In this document: positions 1 to 9,177 of the stretch, one piece after another
How positions within the stretch are numbered: the first letter of the stretch is position 1
How the letters are laid out: the number at the start of each line of letters is the position of its first letter
Source of the DNA: Oceanospirillum sp048270425
GTDB lineage: Bacteria; Pseudomonadota; Gammaproteobacteria; Pseudomonadales; Halomonadaceae
Direction of reading: 5' to 3'
NCBI GenBank assembly: GCA_048270425.1
Contig: JBLWSY010000011.1
Coordinates: 58,165-122,164 of the forward strand
Length of the DNA stretch: 64,000 nt
Position numbers and translations under genes: made by a program
The notes under the pieces: generated by a model
What the model saw: the letters and a program-made list of their open reading frames with translations, nothing else
Database searches by the model: none
What the model was told of the DNA's origin: nothing

Positions 1-1233
1 ATCAGAAACCATAGCGAACTCAGTAAGCAGTCACTCACTCCTAATCCTCAAGCTCTATCAGATCCGGACAAACCAGCTTCACATACTCTCTTCTGTGGCC
101 AACAGACTTTTCTGGCTGTCACAGATCAGCCGGTCATTCAGTGGGTATGGCCTGTCAGCAATCCGTCTATTAATGAACTGCTGTTAACATTCCGGACACT
201 GAACCAACTGGCAAAAGCCCTGCAAATCCCCGGCGAGTACTCACTATCTTTGGCTATGCAGTGGCAACAGCAAGCGGCTCTGCTGGTTGAAACCGGTATT
301 CCGGAATCAGCTGACACACTGGAGAAAATTCAGGTTCACGCTCAGGAGCAACTGGCACGTTTTCAGAAAAGTTTGCAACAAGGGTACGATGCCCTGATTG
401 CGGATGCGGACAAACTCGAAAGGTTAACTGACGGCGCGTCATTTCAATCCAAAGGGCCTGCACTTCTCAGAGCCACTGAAACCGCCATTCAATATCAGTA
501 TGCCGCCCTGTTTACCGGTTTTATATGGGAAACCCAAACCGGCAGAAAAGAGATGCAGACCGAAGCAATTAAGGATTTGTTAAACGCTTTGGATCAACCA
601 CCAGCGGTTACGCTGATCAGTCATCCGGGATTCGAGCAGCTTAAACCCGATCAAGTGGGATTGGATTATCAATCCACTGCGTTTTTCCCAACCCGTTATC
701 TGGCAGCCAATCTTTTGGCGCCAGCCGGGTCAGAGGGTTCTGCTGTCGACATTCTCACTCAGCAACTGGCCTATCCCAAAACGCCAAGCCTGATGCCTTT
801 CAGGGCTGTTATGCAGAAGCTGGCAGAAACCAAACTTACCCAGGATCAGCATCAGATTTGCCTTCACCACACGACACAGAGAAACCATGCCGCTGTTATC
901 TGGCGGGATATTGAAAGCCTGAATTTAAGGAATTCTTCGGAATCAAAATCTCCCGAAGAGCTTTGCAGCGAACTCTATCCGGGATTTTACCGCAAACTGA
1001 GAATCGAGCAGCGTATCGGCTATATCGTGCAGATCATGCCTTATGCGGTTGAACGTGCAGATCAAACTGCCCAGCTAAGGGAAAGAAAACAGGGCATCGC
1101 TTTTCTGATACAAAGCGCCTCATACGCCAGCGACCAACTGATCGAAGCACTGAATAGAGAGTTAAAGAGCATTCAACAAATGGATAAGCCTCAGTCTTTG
1201 TCAGAGCTCGACCTTCAAAAGATACCCCTTTAA
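1..1233 (+). CDS. pqqF: M16-family metallopeptidase, C-terminal part; probable PqqF (5' end outside window)
   Basis: The reading frame is open from base 1, so this is the last 410 residues of a longer protein; the ATG at 250 is internal. The C-terminal segment (YRKLRIEQRIGYIVQ, followed by a GIAFLIQSAS block) is typical of the inactive second half of two-domain insulinase/pitrilysin peptidases (LRxxEQLGYxV, GfxxxIQS). The zinc-binding HxxEH motif would lie upstream and is not visible. PqqF and relatives trim the PqqA precursor during PQQ synthesis. I choose PqqF over PtrA-like protease III because a PQQ-dependent alcohol dehydrogenase system lies downstream, but no pqqA-E gene is inside the window to confirm it. 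Confidence 0.65.
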   Translation: MRNHSELSKQSLTPNPQALSDPDKPASHTLFCGQQTFLAVTDQPVIQWVWPVSNPSINELLLTFRTLNQLAKALQIPGEYSLSLAMQWQQQAALLVETGIPESADTLEKIQVHAQEQLARFQKSLQQGYDALIADADKLERLTDGASFQSKGPALLRATETAIQYQYAALFTGFIWETQTGRKEMQTEAIKDLLNALDQPPAVTLISHPGFEQLKPDQVGLDYQSTAFFPTRYLAANLLAPAGSEGSAVDILTQQLAYPKTPSLMPFRAVMQKLAETKLTQDQHQICLHHTTQRNHAAVIWRDIESLNLRNSSESKSPEELCSELYPGFYRKLRIEQRIGYIVQIMPYAVERADQTAQLRERKQGIAFLIQSASYASDQLIEALNRELKSIQQMDKPQSLSELDLQKIPL

Positions 1234-1457
1234 AAAAGCAAACATTTATAAAAAACTCCATTTACCTTAAAATCCCCATTTATAGTTAGGATATGACAGT
1301 ATCCGGGACACTCAGGGTTATTAATCTGCTCTGACAGAAAAACCCAATTGGGCATTAGCTGCAGCTACATCGAAGCGTGACTGGCATTCTGTTTGCTATG
1401 TTAAGAAGTACAACACTCTACTGTGCAGACTATCTGCCCTGAATCGGATTCCAGTTA

Positions 1458-3431
1458 ATGAAACCTGACCGAGCTGCATTCCATCAGCCATTATCGTCGG
1501 CACCTAATCTTTATCTTATCTGGATGCTGTTAATGAGCATCCTAATGACGGCATCCCCGCAAGTTTTAGCAGAGGAAAAGCCGGTCATCGCCACTATCTT
1601 GACGACCAGCGGTGACGTTCAGGTAATTGATCTTAATAAGAAAAGTCAGCCAGCAACTCCCGGCCAACTTTTATCTGAGGGCCAAGCGGTACGTACGGGA
1701 AGTAATGGAGAAGCGGTTCTTAAAATAAGAGATGGCAGCACCTTTGGTATTCTTCCTAAAAGCTTAGTACCGATTGATGGCCGGCTGACTCGTGAAGAAG
1801 CGGTCGGGACCGTGCTTTTTGTGCACGGTAAAACTGAAGTGACCTCTCTGGATGGAATTTACCGCCATGCGATCAAAGGCGGCAAAATATATCAGGGTGA
1901 TGTCATCGAAACGGCAACAGCCAGCAGTATGCAGCTGGATATGGTTGACGGCGGTTATTTTGCGGTGCGTCCGGACAGTAAGGTCGAAATTAACGATTAT
2001 GTCTACCAGCAAAAAGAGACCGATAAAGTAACCGCTACTCTTTTACGGGGTGGTCTGCGCTCTATTACTGGGGCTGTGGGTCAAACGAACAAACGCAACT
2101 TTGCACTAAAAACACCAGTGGCCACCATTGGTATTCGCGGCACCGACCTTGAGATCTACTATCTGTCTGAACAGGATGCGGTCAGTCTTACGGAAAAAAC
2201 CGGTAAAGTCACAGAAGCCGGTAGTTACCTGAAGGTAAAATCCGGTGAAGCGGTACTGAAAACCGATATTGCAGAGCAGGCCGTTAAGCCCCGGGAAATT
2301 GCCTATACCACCAGCCCTGCAGTCGCCCCGGTATTTGTTCCCGTTGAAGAAGCGAAAGAGAATACACCTCCAGTCTTTGAAGAAGAAACCTACGAAGAGC
2401 CGATTCCCGGTAAAAATATTACTGAGAAAGACGCTGCTGCAGAACAAGACACTGCTACAGCGGAGGAAGACAAGCCATCAGCCATCACATTTAAAAGCTC
2501 AGCTTTGGCCAGTCTTTCTCAAACCAGTCAGTACGTTAACGTTGACCCGGGCGATAGCGAGTTAAGCACAACAACACTACCTCTGATAGGACGAGGTCAA
2601 TGGCCAAGTGACGGTGGTGACAGGGAAAACCCTGAATCGGTTTATATCGGTATGGCCGTTGAAGGCAGCATGCATTACCAACCCTTTGAAAGCACCGAGT
2701 TTTACATCGGCGGTTTACTGGGTAAACGTTATGCCGATGAAAACCAGGACATCAACCAGTTCTCTGTGAAAGCTGGCGCTGTGATTGATATTGGTGATGC
2801 TTTCACTCTTTCCGCCCGCTTCCGCCATCACCTGGCTGAATCAGCGGTCACTGAAGACCTTAACCTGTCGGAAACTTATCAGCAGCCAGAATCCGGCTAC
2901 GAGACAGACCAGCTGGTTACCCGGGTAGATTTCCGAGTAATTCCAACACTGGATCTGTTTGCACTCTTTCATACGTCAACCATTCGATGGGATGAGCTCT
3001 ATTCAGACGGCACCATGATCTATAACAGTCGTCATGAGAAAGAGTTGAACCTTCTGGAAATGGGTGGGCGCTATCAGATCACTCCAGTAATTGCGGCAAC
3101 TGCAAGCCTTGTTGGAGGAGAAGCTATCACGCCATCTTATGACGGCTTTGAAGAAAAAGAGGATCTATCGGGGTTTAAACTTAAAGCTGAAGCAAGCCTG
3201 GGAGATATGAGCCTGTTTGCTTCTGTCGATCAGTATCAAACCGAATATTCTGACGATTACTACAGCAACGAAAGCGATATTCAGGTATTGACGCTGGGAG
3301 GTACAATGAGTTTGTCGGAACAACTGGAACTGAATGCAACCAGCAGGCACATCTCCGTTGATAATAATGATGCCTATAAAGAGACTGAGCAGGCCGACCT
3401 TACTCAGATTAATCTTCGCTACACGTTCTGA
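1458..3431 (+). CDS. FecR-domain protein with predicted C-terminal outer-membrane beta-barrel
   Basis: Residues 1-38 form a signal peptide (hydrophobic core LIWMLLMSILMTA, cleavage near VLA-EE). Residues about 42-110 and 112-260 are two FecR-like segments; the second has the hallmark stretch RSITGAVGQTNKRNF followed by TPVATIGIRGTD. A Pro/Glu/Thr-rich linker (about 290-380) leads to about 280 residues of alternating polar/aromatic strands ending in the terminal aromatic LRYTF, as in outer-membrane barrels. FecR domains without a transmembrane anchor are known in exported proteins; the barrel is my inference from pattern. No sigma factor or TonB receptor gene is adjacent, so this is not a classic FecIRA unit. 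Function unknown; it may be a surface or cell-wall associated protein. Confidence 0.7.
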   Translation: MKPDRAAFHQPLSSAPNLYLIWMLLMSILMTASPQVLAEEKPVIATILTTSGDVQVIDLNKKSQPATPGQLLSEGQAVRTGSNGEAVLKIRDGSTFGILPKSLVPIDGRLTREEAVGTVLFVHGKTEVTSLDGIYRHAIKGGKIYQGDVIETATASSMQLDMVDGGYFAVRPDSKVEINDYVYQQKETDKVTATLLRGGLRSITGAVGQTNKRNFALKTPVATIGIRGTDLEIYYLSEQDAVSLTEKTGKVTEAGSYLKVKSGEAVLKTDIAEQAVKPREIAYTTSPAVAPVFVPVEEAKENTPPVFEEETYEEPIPGKNITEKDAAAEQDTATAEEDKPSAITFKSSALASLSQTSQYVNVDPGDSELSTTTLPLIGRGQWPSDGGDRENPESVYIGMAVEGSMHYQPFESTEFYIGGLLGKRYADENQDINQFSVKAGAVIDIGDAFTLSARFRHHLAESAVTEDLNLSETYQQPESGYETDQLVTRVDFRVIPTLDLFALFHTSTIRWDELYSDGTMIYNSRHEKELNLLEMGGRYQITPVIAATASLVGGEAITPSYDGFEEKEDLSGFKLKAEASLGDMSLFASVDQYQTEYSDDYYSNESDIQVLTLGGTMSLSEQLELNATSRHISVDNNDAYKETEQADLTQINLRYTF

Positions 3432-3526
3432 TTAAGCTGATAAGCCACCCAATCTCAGAATGAAAGCTGCAAGCATATTCTCCGGGGGCTAAACAAGCTA
3501 TCTGAACGTATCCTGAAAAACGCCCC

Positions 3527-3898
3527 TTATCGCTTGGCCAGCTCCTCCGCCAGCTGCTGACAAGCACGCGTAGGAGGAGCTCCTATCACCAGCTGCTCAC
3601 AGCTCTGACTCAACATACTATCGATGCAAGCCTCGGCTCTGACCTCAATGTGCATTTCCCTAACCGGAGGCAAGTCACCTTTAATAGACTGACAAACCCC
3701 GCTCAAACTCTGCCTGAGTTCCTGCTGACTCTGTACCGGAAGGTTGTCAGCATCCAGATGTTGCCAGGCACAACGCTCTATTCTCTGACAAAGCTGATCA
3801 CTCTTGGCATCAAGCGCGGTCTCGTTCTCGGCGGCCTGCACTCTGGTCAAAGATGATGCCAGAACAGTCAACATCACCAGCAATTTGGCTATTCGCAT
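3527..3898 (-). CDS. Small secreted six-cysteine protein, unknown function
   Basis: A 123-residue protein with a clear signal peptide (MRIAKLLVMLTVLASSLTRVQA-AE). The mature part of about 100 residues holds six cysteines (LCQRIERC, GVCQS, EACID, SCEQL, ACQQL), a spacing that suggests three disulfides in the periplasm. I do not recognise the family. It is transcribed convergently with the FecR-like gene and in the same direction as ndh, with about 280 bases and a terminator between them, so it is probably its own unit. Confidence 0.6.
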   Translation of the reverse strand: MRIAKLLVMLTVLASSLTRVQAAENETALDAKSDQLCQRIERCAWQHLDADNLPVQSQQELRQSLSGVCQSIKGDLPPVREMHIEVRAEACIDSMLSQSCEQLVIGAPPTRACQQLAEELAKR

Positions 3899-4081
3899 TT
3901 TAGCTTCCCGATTATCCTTAAAACTGAAACTATCCCTGAAACCCGAACATCAGTGATCATAGTGACAGAAGCGCAGTGCCCTCAACAGTGTTTTTATGCA
4001 ACAAAATTTCACAGGTATCGCAACTCTGTTTGCAAAACTCATGTAAGGAATGGGACTCAACATAAGAAAAAGCACATATAA

Positions 4082-4110
4082 AAAATGCCAGACAAGATGC
4101 CTGGCATTTT
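4082..4110 (-). terminator. Rho-independent terminator of ndh
   Basis: A perfect 10-bp inverted repeat (AAAATGCCAG / CTGGCATTTT) with a 9-base loop. On the minus strand it is followed by a T-rich run, 71 bases past the ndh stop. Confidence 0.8.
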
Positions 4111-4180
4111 GTTGGCTCCCGCTCAGCTTTTAGCAGAGAGCCTTGAAGGATATTTGTAAACGTCTTCAGGATATGGCGAT

Positions 4181-5470
4181 TTAGTGCAACTTCATCTTAG
4201 GACGCACCACCTTACCCAACTTCTCCGCCAGAATTACCAGCATCGCTTTGGGCCAACCATGAATTGCAATCTGATGCATCCGGTAGAGCGAGATGTAAAC
4301 AAAGCGCGCGATACGCCCCTCGATAAACATACTGTTACCCGTAAGATTTCCCATCAGGCTGCCCACCGTACTGTAACGACTCAGGTTCACCAGAGAGCCG
4401 TGGTCTTTATAAACATAAGGCTTCTGCGGATCCCCCTTGGTCAGAGCGATCAGGTTAGCCAGTACGCACTCCGCCATCTGGTGTGCTGACTGCGCCCGTG
4501 GGGGCACCCAGGAGCCATCCGGTTGTTCACAGGCACAGCAATCACCGATCACCCAGATATTGTCGAAATTTTTAGCCTGAAGTGTTGGCTGCACCAGAAT
4601 CTGGTTGTTACGGTTGGTCTCAAAAATGCCTAACCGGCTCACAAAATCCGGCGCTTTCACACCTGCCGCCCAGATCATCATATCCGCCCTGATCACTTCA
4701 TCTTCCGCTGTGACAAAGCCTTCATCGTTAGCGGAAGCGACACGAACTGATTCACGAACATTAACTCCCAGACGAACCAGCTCTTTGCGGGCTGACAAAG
4801 AGATGCGCTCCGGCAGTGCAGGCAGAATACGGGGGCCCGCTTCAATCAGACTGATCTTCAGCTGCTGCGCCGTCATCTGGGGCAAGCCATAAGATTTCAG
4901 CAGATCAGCAACGTGATATAGCTCTGCGGACAGCTCAACACCGGTTGCTCCACCACCGACAATAGCAATTTCCAGATTATCGGCAGAAGCTTTCTGGTTA
5001 ATACGCAGGAAGTTATTGATTAGGCCGTGATGAAAACGCTCTGCCTGCGCGTGCGAGTCGAGGAAATAACAATGCTCCGCAACACCCGGCGTGCCAAAGT
5101 CATTACTGACACTCCCAATCGCCAGTACGAGTTTATCGTAGGCAATTTTCCGTTCCGGCAGCACCTGATCCCCTTCGCTGTCGTAAGAAGGTGCCAGAGT
5201 GATGGTTTTCGCTTCTGTATCAAGATCGCAGAACTCACCCAGCTGGAAACTATAGCCGTGTTTGGCGGCATGAGCGTGATAAACCACACCGTCGGTACTG
5301 GTGTCGAGCGAACCGGTAGCAACTTCGTGCAGCAGGGGTTTCCAGATATGAGTCCGGTTTTTATCTACCAGGGTAATATTCGCTTTGCCTTTGCGGCCAA
5401 AACGACGTCCTAATTGGGTGGCCAGTTCAAGCCCACCGGCTCCACCCCCTATAATGACGATCTGTTCCAT
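4181..5470 (-). CDS. ndh: Type II NADH:quinone oxidoreductase (NDH-2)
   Basis: Non-proton-pumping flavoprotein that passes electrons from NADH to quinone at the inner face of the cytoplasmic membrane. Two dinucleotide-binding motifs are visible: FAD-binding IIGGGAGGLELATQLGRR at the N terminus and NADH-binding IAIVGGGATGVELSAEL near residue 170. The second FAD motif, WVIGDCCA, follows near residue 307. Length 429 fits the family (E. coli Ndh 434), and the C-terminal amphipathic region that docks to the membrane is present. The start has a good ribosome site (AAGGA, 7 bases upstream). It is monocistronic with its own terminator. Confidence 0.93.
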   Translation of the reverse strand: MEQIVIIGGGAGGLELATQLGRRFGRKGKANITLVDKNRTHIWKPLLHEVATGSLDTSTDGVVYHAHAAKHGYSFQLGEFCDLDTEAKTITLAPSYDSEGDQVLPERKIAYDKLVLAIGSVSNDFGTPGVAEHCYFLDSHAQAERFHHGLINNFLRINQKASADNLEIAIVGGGATGVELSAELYHVADLLKSYGLPQMTAQQLKISLIEAGPRILPALPERISLSARKELVRLGVNVRESVRVASANDEGFVTAEDEVIRADMMIWAAGVKAPDFVSRLGIFETNRNNQILVQPTLQAKNFDNIWVIGDCCACEQPDGSWVPPRAQSAHQMAECVLANLIALTKGDPQKPYVYKDHGSLVNLSRYSTVGSLMGNLTGNSMFIEGRIARFVYISLYRMHQIAIHGWPKAMLVILAEKLGKVVRPKMKLH

Positions 5471-5642
5471 GTTTTTTCCTTACTAATGATATGGGACTAA
5501 ACCCTGCAGAATCAGGTTATTCAGTCCCATGCCATCAACAGAAAAGACAGCTGACTTCATTTAGTGTCCAACCAAAGCCAGTGTCATACCATCCTGCCAG
5601 AGAAGGTAAAAATCAACTAAAAACTGAACTTTAGTCGTAATT

Positions 5643-5663
5643 AGCGATCAGTTGCTGATCGCT
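5643..5663. repeat. 9-bp perfect inverted repeat, possible operator
   Basis: AGCGATCAG-ttg-CTGATCGCT lies between divergent genes, 55 bases upstream of a TATAAT box. There is no T-run behind it, so an operator is more likely than a terminator. The cognate regulator is unknown. Confidence 0.4.
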
Positions 5664-5718
5664 TTAAGGTTGAATCATTCTGATACCGCACTGCACTTAT
5701 ATATGCAGGTTAAGAGGC

Positions 5719-5724
5719 TATAAT
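5719..5724 (+). promoter_or_regulatory. Candidate sigma-70 -10 box upstream of acyltransferase gene
   Basis: Perfect TATAAT 54 bases upstream of the start codon. No good -35 hexamer is seen at 16-18 bases spacing, so the assignment is tentative. Confidence 0.45.
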
Positions 5725-5777
5725 AGCGCCCGTCTTTACTTAGCAAGTGATACCTTTAACCGGATTCTCATAGCCCT

Positions 5778-6341
5778 ATGCCAAAAACGATATTCACCAC
5801 GCCTGTAATCCGCCATATCTTCTACTGGTTCTCAGTCATCACCCTGAAACTGGCCGGATGGAAAGCGATAGGCGATGCCAAAAACATTCCGGATAAAGCG
5901 ATGTTCGTCGCAGCCCCGCACACAACCAACTGGGATCTCCCCTTCGCACTGATGCTCGCTTTTAAACTTCGGCTTCCCATCTACTGGATGGGAAAAACCT
6001 CGATTTTCAGGTTTCCTTTTGGCGGCCTTATGCGCTGGCTGGGTGGCATTCCGGTTGAACGCAACCGCTCTACCAATCTGGTGGATGCTATGGTGCAACG
6101 CTTTCAGGCCGAGGAGAAACTACTGATTGTTATCGCCCCGGAAGGCACCCGAAAAAATGTCAGTGAATGGAAAAGTGGCTTTTACCATATCGCTCACGGA
6201 GCTGGTGTACCTCTGGTTCTGGGGTTTATCGATTATCCGAACAAACAAGGCGGTGTTGGGCCTCTGTATCAGACCTCTGGTGACTATGAGAAAGATCTCA
6301 AAGAGATCAAAGCCTTCTATACGCCTTTTCGTGGCAAATAA
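5778..6341 (+). CDS. PlsC-family 1-acylglycerol-3-phosphate / lysophospholipid acyltransferase
   Basis: 187 residues, short for the family. Acyltransferase motif I is HTTNWD (H-x4-D, residues about 49-54), motif II is the GGIPVERNRS block (about 91-100) and motif III is PEGTR (about 121-125). It probably acylates a lysolipid or related acceptor at the membrane; the exact substrate cannot be read from sequence. N-terminal residues 10-28 are hydrophobic and could anchor it. No strong ribosome site precedes the ATG. ytoQ follows after 38 bases and is probably co-transcribed. Confidence 0.8.
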   Translation: MPKTIFTTPVIRHIFYWFSVITLKLAGWKAIGDAKNIPDKAMFVAAPHTTNWDLPFALMLAFKLRLPIYWMGKTSIFRFPFGGLMRWLGGIPVERNRSTNLVDAMVQRFQAEEKLLIVIAPEGTRKNVSEWKSGFYHIAHGAGVPLVLGFIDYPNKQGGVGPLYQTSGDYEKDLKEIKAFYTPFRGK

Positions 6342-6379
6342 TTCAGAACCAAAGATCAAAGATAAGGAGCGAAACAAGC

Positions 6380-6826
6380 ATGAACTGGAATGTTTATCTT
6401 TCAGGTGAAATCCACACCGACTGGCGTGATCAGATTGAAGCCGGTGCCCGCGAGCGCGGCCTGCCAATCACCTTTACTTCCGCCTGTACCAACCATGAAG
6501 CCAGCGATGCCGCAGGTGATGTACTGGGCGAACAGAATGACAGCTTCTGGCGGGACCACCAGTCAGCCAAAGTGAATGCGATCCGCACCAAAAACCTGAT
6601 CGAAAAATGCGATATCGCCGTGGTTCGTTTCGGTGATAAGTATAAGCAGTGGAATGCGGCTTTTGATGCGGGTTACCTGGCGGCACTGGGCAAACCGTAC
6701 ATCACATTGCACGATGAGAACATTATTCATCCGCTGAAAGAGATAGACGCCGCCGCAATGGGATGGGCAAAAACACCGAAACAAGTGGTAGAAGTACTGG
6801 CCTACGTCGTTGCCGGTAAGGCTTAA
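6380..6826 (+). CDS. ytoQ: YtoQ-family protein
   Basis: 148 residues, with the opening MNWNVYLSGEIHTDWRDQI and the later block NAAFDAGYLAALGKPYITLH, which resemble the Bacillus YtoQ family. These proteins have a nucleoside 2-deoxyribosyltransferase-like fold, but their biochemical role is not established. An AAGGAG ribosome site sits 9 bases before the ATG. It follows the acyltransferase gene closely and converges on the DUF1275 gene. Confidence 0.8.
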   Translation: MNWNVYLSGEIHTDWRDQIEAGARERGLPITFTSACTNHEASDAAGDVLGEQNDSFWRDHQSAKVNAIRTKNLIEKCDIAVVRFGDKYKQWNAAFDAGYLAALGKPYITLHDENIIHPLKEIDAAAMGWAKTPKQVVEVLAYVVAGKA

Positions 6827-6842
6827 TCTGAGCCCGAAATGC

Positions 6843-6882
6843 AAAACGCCGGAAGCGGTTTTAAACCTGCTTCTGACGTTTT
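6843..6882. terminator. Bidirectional terminator overlapping the DUF1275 stop codon
   Basis: Imperfect stem AAAACGCCGGAAGC / GCTTCTGACGTTTT flanking a 12-base loop. The A-run on one side and T-run on the other suit both strands. The minus-strand stop codon (6861-6863) lies in the loop, so the last DUF1275 codons are part of the stem. Confidence 0.6.
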
Positions 6883-7544
6883 GTCAATCGGAAACGTTTC
6901 AGGCGGTACACCCGATAAACCAGAGCCATTAAAAGACAGCAGACTATTGGTAACACTAAAGCGAAAAACTGGAACGACTCAAACAATAAGCCGCCCGCTG
7001 TCCCACCCATCACGAAGCCAAGAATCAGCAAAAGAAATAATAGTGCCTTACGCCGATCAAAGCCCCGCCCCTTTAGGCTCTGCCCCAGCATAATTCCAAG
7101 ATCCGTTACGATTCCCGTCATATGCGTTGTTCTCACGACTGCGCCACTGTATGTGGTCGCTAACGCATTCTGAACACCACAAGCCGCCGAGGCGAGGTAA
7201 TGCCCGTAAAGCAAGCCTTCATTCAGGGACCAGAGCGTAGCCACAAGTAACAAAGCTTCAATCAGCAGAAGAGAATCGTAGTGCCGGCCCAGTTTAAGAG
7301 AGTTGCTGTTCAGCAACACACCAGAAATAGCCGCTCCGACAAGAAAACTGACAATAATCCCAAGCAGATGAAGGGAATCCAACGGAGAATCAACCCATTG
7401 GGTACCCAGAAGAGTTGCCGTACCTGAAACATGGGAAACAGCCTGATGCTTAAAACCTAACAACCCAACCGCGTTAACGCTACCGGCGATCAGAGCCAGC
7501 AAAAAAGCACCTGCTTCTACCCACTTCGGTAAACGTGAAACCAA
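6861..7544 (-). CDS. YoaK/DUF1275-family membrane protein
   Basis: 227 residues with about six transmembrane segments. The first helix (GAFLLALIAGSVNAVGLLGF) and the later HMTGIVTDLGIMLG motif are typical of DUF1275 (YoaK) proteins. Their transport substrate or role is unknown. The C terminus is basic (KRFRLTKRQKQV) and probably cytoplasmic. It is transcribed alone, about 110 bases from the upstream diguanylate cyclase stop. Confidence 0.8.
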   Translation of the reverse strand: MVSRLPKWVEAGAFLLALIAGSVNAVGLLGFKHQAVSHVSGTATLLGTQWVDSPLDSLHLLGIIVSFLVGAAISGVLLNSNSLKLGRHYDSLLLIEALLLVATLWSLNEGLLYGHYLASAACGVQNALATTYSGAVVRTTHMTGIVTDLGIMLGQSLKGRGFDRRKALLFLLLILGFVMGGTAGGLLFESFQFFALVLPIVCCLLMALVYRVYRLKRFRLTKRQKQV

Positions 7545-7654
7545 GTCTGCCCCTCTTTTCCAATCAATGCATTCTCCGAGGGTAACAAATACATTCCTGT
7601 TTCCCTATTGGGTGAAGGTGGAAGAAGGGTTTGCTAAAGGTGGGATACTGCCGC

Positions 7655-8773
7655 TCAAATAACAGCCTCATGAGGCTCCGTAGCATGATGCACCTCGGAG
7701 AAAATTCTATCTCGTCCGGCATTTTTTGCAGCATAGAGCAGATCATCAGCCCGCTGCATCAGATGATCTCGGGATTCATCGGCTCCACGCTCTGCCACTC
7801 CGGCACTGAAAGTCACAATGCCATGCTCAAGTGAGCTTTCACGAAGCTGCATAGCCATCGACTGCAGACATTCAACAACTTCTGCTTTCGGCATCGGAAG
7901 AAGCATAACAAACTCCTCTCCGCCCAAACGAACGGCTAACCCTTTGTGATTCAGTGCCAAACGATTCAGCGCTTTTGAATAAAAACAGAGCACCTCATCG
8001 CCGTAACTGTGGCCAAAGCGATCATTAAGTTTTTTGAAGTGATCCAGATCGATAATCGCCAGAGAAAATACAACTCCACGATCTTTTAAAGTATTAAGAT
8101 AACGATCCATCGCCCTTCGGTTATGCAGACCGGTTAAAGGGTCCTGCTCAGAAAGAATTCTCAGCTGATCTGCCAGATGCTCCGCCTTATCCCGCTCTAA
8201 CCGGTAACGACGTGAATAAGTCCCCATCATCACCAGCAGTAGAATTGATGTCACCACAAAGCTGAAACTGAGATCAAGGGCACGCGCGATATCGCTGGGG
8301 TAGGCATATATTAACGCCGGATGCGTCAGGTCCAGCCACATCATCACAAGAGGAATAACAATCACCAGACTGATGCCCAGCTTTCGGTAAAACCCAAAAT
8401 CCCGGAACGCTACGCTGATATAAGCCAGGGTGCAAAGATTAAGAAAGTAAGTGGGGCCGGCAAGCCCGGCGTTGTAGACCCAGTTAACCGGCAAAGCCAC
8501 CAGAACCAGCAGAAACATAAAAATCAGTGCCATACGCCGGTACTGATTATGAAAACGGGAACGGTACCAGATCGCCAGAATCAGTAAGAATAAGGCCAAC
8601 TGAGCATACGCCAGAATGATGTCAGCAGTCTGAAAGATATAATTAAAGATACTGCAGGCCAGATAGCCTAAGCCCCCCACCAAAAGGACTGCATGGTGGG
8701 TATACTCATAGGGCGATGACTTACTGCCAAGCAGAAAAAAAAGCAGCCTGTCGAGCGGGGATTTTGCTGGCAT
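7655..8773 (-). CDS. Membrane-bound diguanylate cyclase (GGDEF)
   Basis: 372 residues. The first 190 hold about six transmembrane helices of a MASE-like sensor. A short coiled linker (about 190-210) leads to a GGDEF domain (about 210-365) with DPLTGLHNRRAMD, DLDHFKKLND and the active-site RLGGEEF. It should make cyclic di-GMP from two GTP. The product-inhibition site (RxxD five residues before GGEEF) is absent: that position reads NHKG. The signal sensed is unknown. The start ATG at 8773 is followed at once by the first helix region, giving a sensible topology. Confidence 0.88.
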   Translation of the reverse strand: MPAKSPLDRLLFFLLGSKSSPYEYTHHAVLLVGGLGYLACSIFNYIFQTADIILAYAQLALFLLILAIWYRSRFHNQYRRMALIFMFLLVLVALPVNWVYNAGLAGPTYFLNLCTLAYISVAFRDFGFYRKLGISLVIVIPLVMMWLDLTHPALIYAYPSDIARALDLSFSFVVTSILLLVMMGTYSRRYRLERDKAEHLADQLRILSEQDPLTGLHNRRAMDRYLNTLKDRGVVFSLAIIDLDHFKKLNDRFGHSYGDEVLCFYSKALNRLALNHKGLAVRLGGEEFVMLLPMPKAEVVECLQSMAMQLRESSLEHGIVTFSAGVAERGADESRDHLMQRADDLLYAAKNAGRDRIFSEVHHATEPHEAVI

Positions 8774-8882
8774 AAACTAACCTTGCTTGTTCAAAAAAGA
8801 GACCTTTTCGTTCTTTCTCGGGTGGAGTTTACCCAGCAGCACGCAAGGTTAATACCGCTTTAGCGTTCTGAGTTACAATTTG

Positions 8883-9053
8883 TCATATTTTGTCAGAATT
8901 TATTTCAAGCTCAGATGCCAACTTAGCCCTGACATCTTTCAGAACAATCTCCAGCGCCTGTTCAGCAACGCGGTTATCAATTCCGTTGCTTTCAAGCAAC
9001 TCAATCAGATCCACCGCCAGTTTAATATGATCCGGTGCGGTCTCCAGAGACAT
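8883..9053 (-). CDS. YbaM-like DUF2496 small protein
   Basis: 56 residues from the ATG at 9053: MSLETAPDHIKLAVDLIELL and onward, matching the YbaM/DUF2496 pattern (MSLExAPDxVKLAVDLIxLLE...). A longer open frame exists upstream, but GAGGAAG sits 7 bases before this ATG and family length agrees, so I choose the short form. Function of the family is unknown. It lies between the diguanylate cyclase and a 45-residue gene. Confidence 0.75.
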   Translation of the reverse strand: MSLETAPDHIKLAVDLIELLESNGIDNRVAEQALEIVLKDVRAKLASELEINSDKI

Positions 9054-9123
9054 CAGACACTTCCTCGCTGTCATTAAAAGGGGGAGATCATACCTTGCCG
9101 CTTCACAGGCGAAAAGCAGGTAA

Positions 9124-9157
9124 AAAAATGCCTCCTGCACCGGCAGGAGGCATTTTT
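9124..9157 (-). terminator. Strong terminator after the 45-residue gene
   Basis: Perfect 15-bp stem AAAAATGCCTCCTGC / GCAGGAGGCATTTTT with loop ACCG. T-runs are present on both strands. It ends the minus-strand gene at 9178-9315, 20 bases past its stop. Confidence 0.85.
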
Positions 9158-9177
9158 AATCTACAAGCTTGGGCTGA

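Larger units (their letters stand above)
5471..5777. other. Intergenic region between divergent ndh and acyltransferase genes
   Basis: 307 bases with no credible gene. They should hold the ndh promoter (minus strand) and the promoter of the rightward genes. The visible elements are a perfect inverted repeat (5643-5663) and a TATAAT box (5719-5724), listed separately. Confidence 0.5.
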
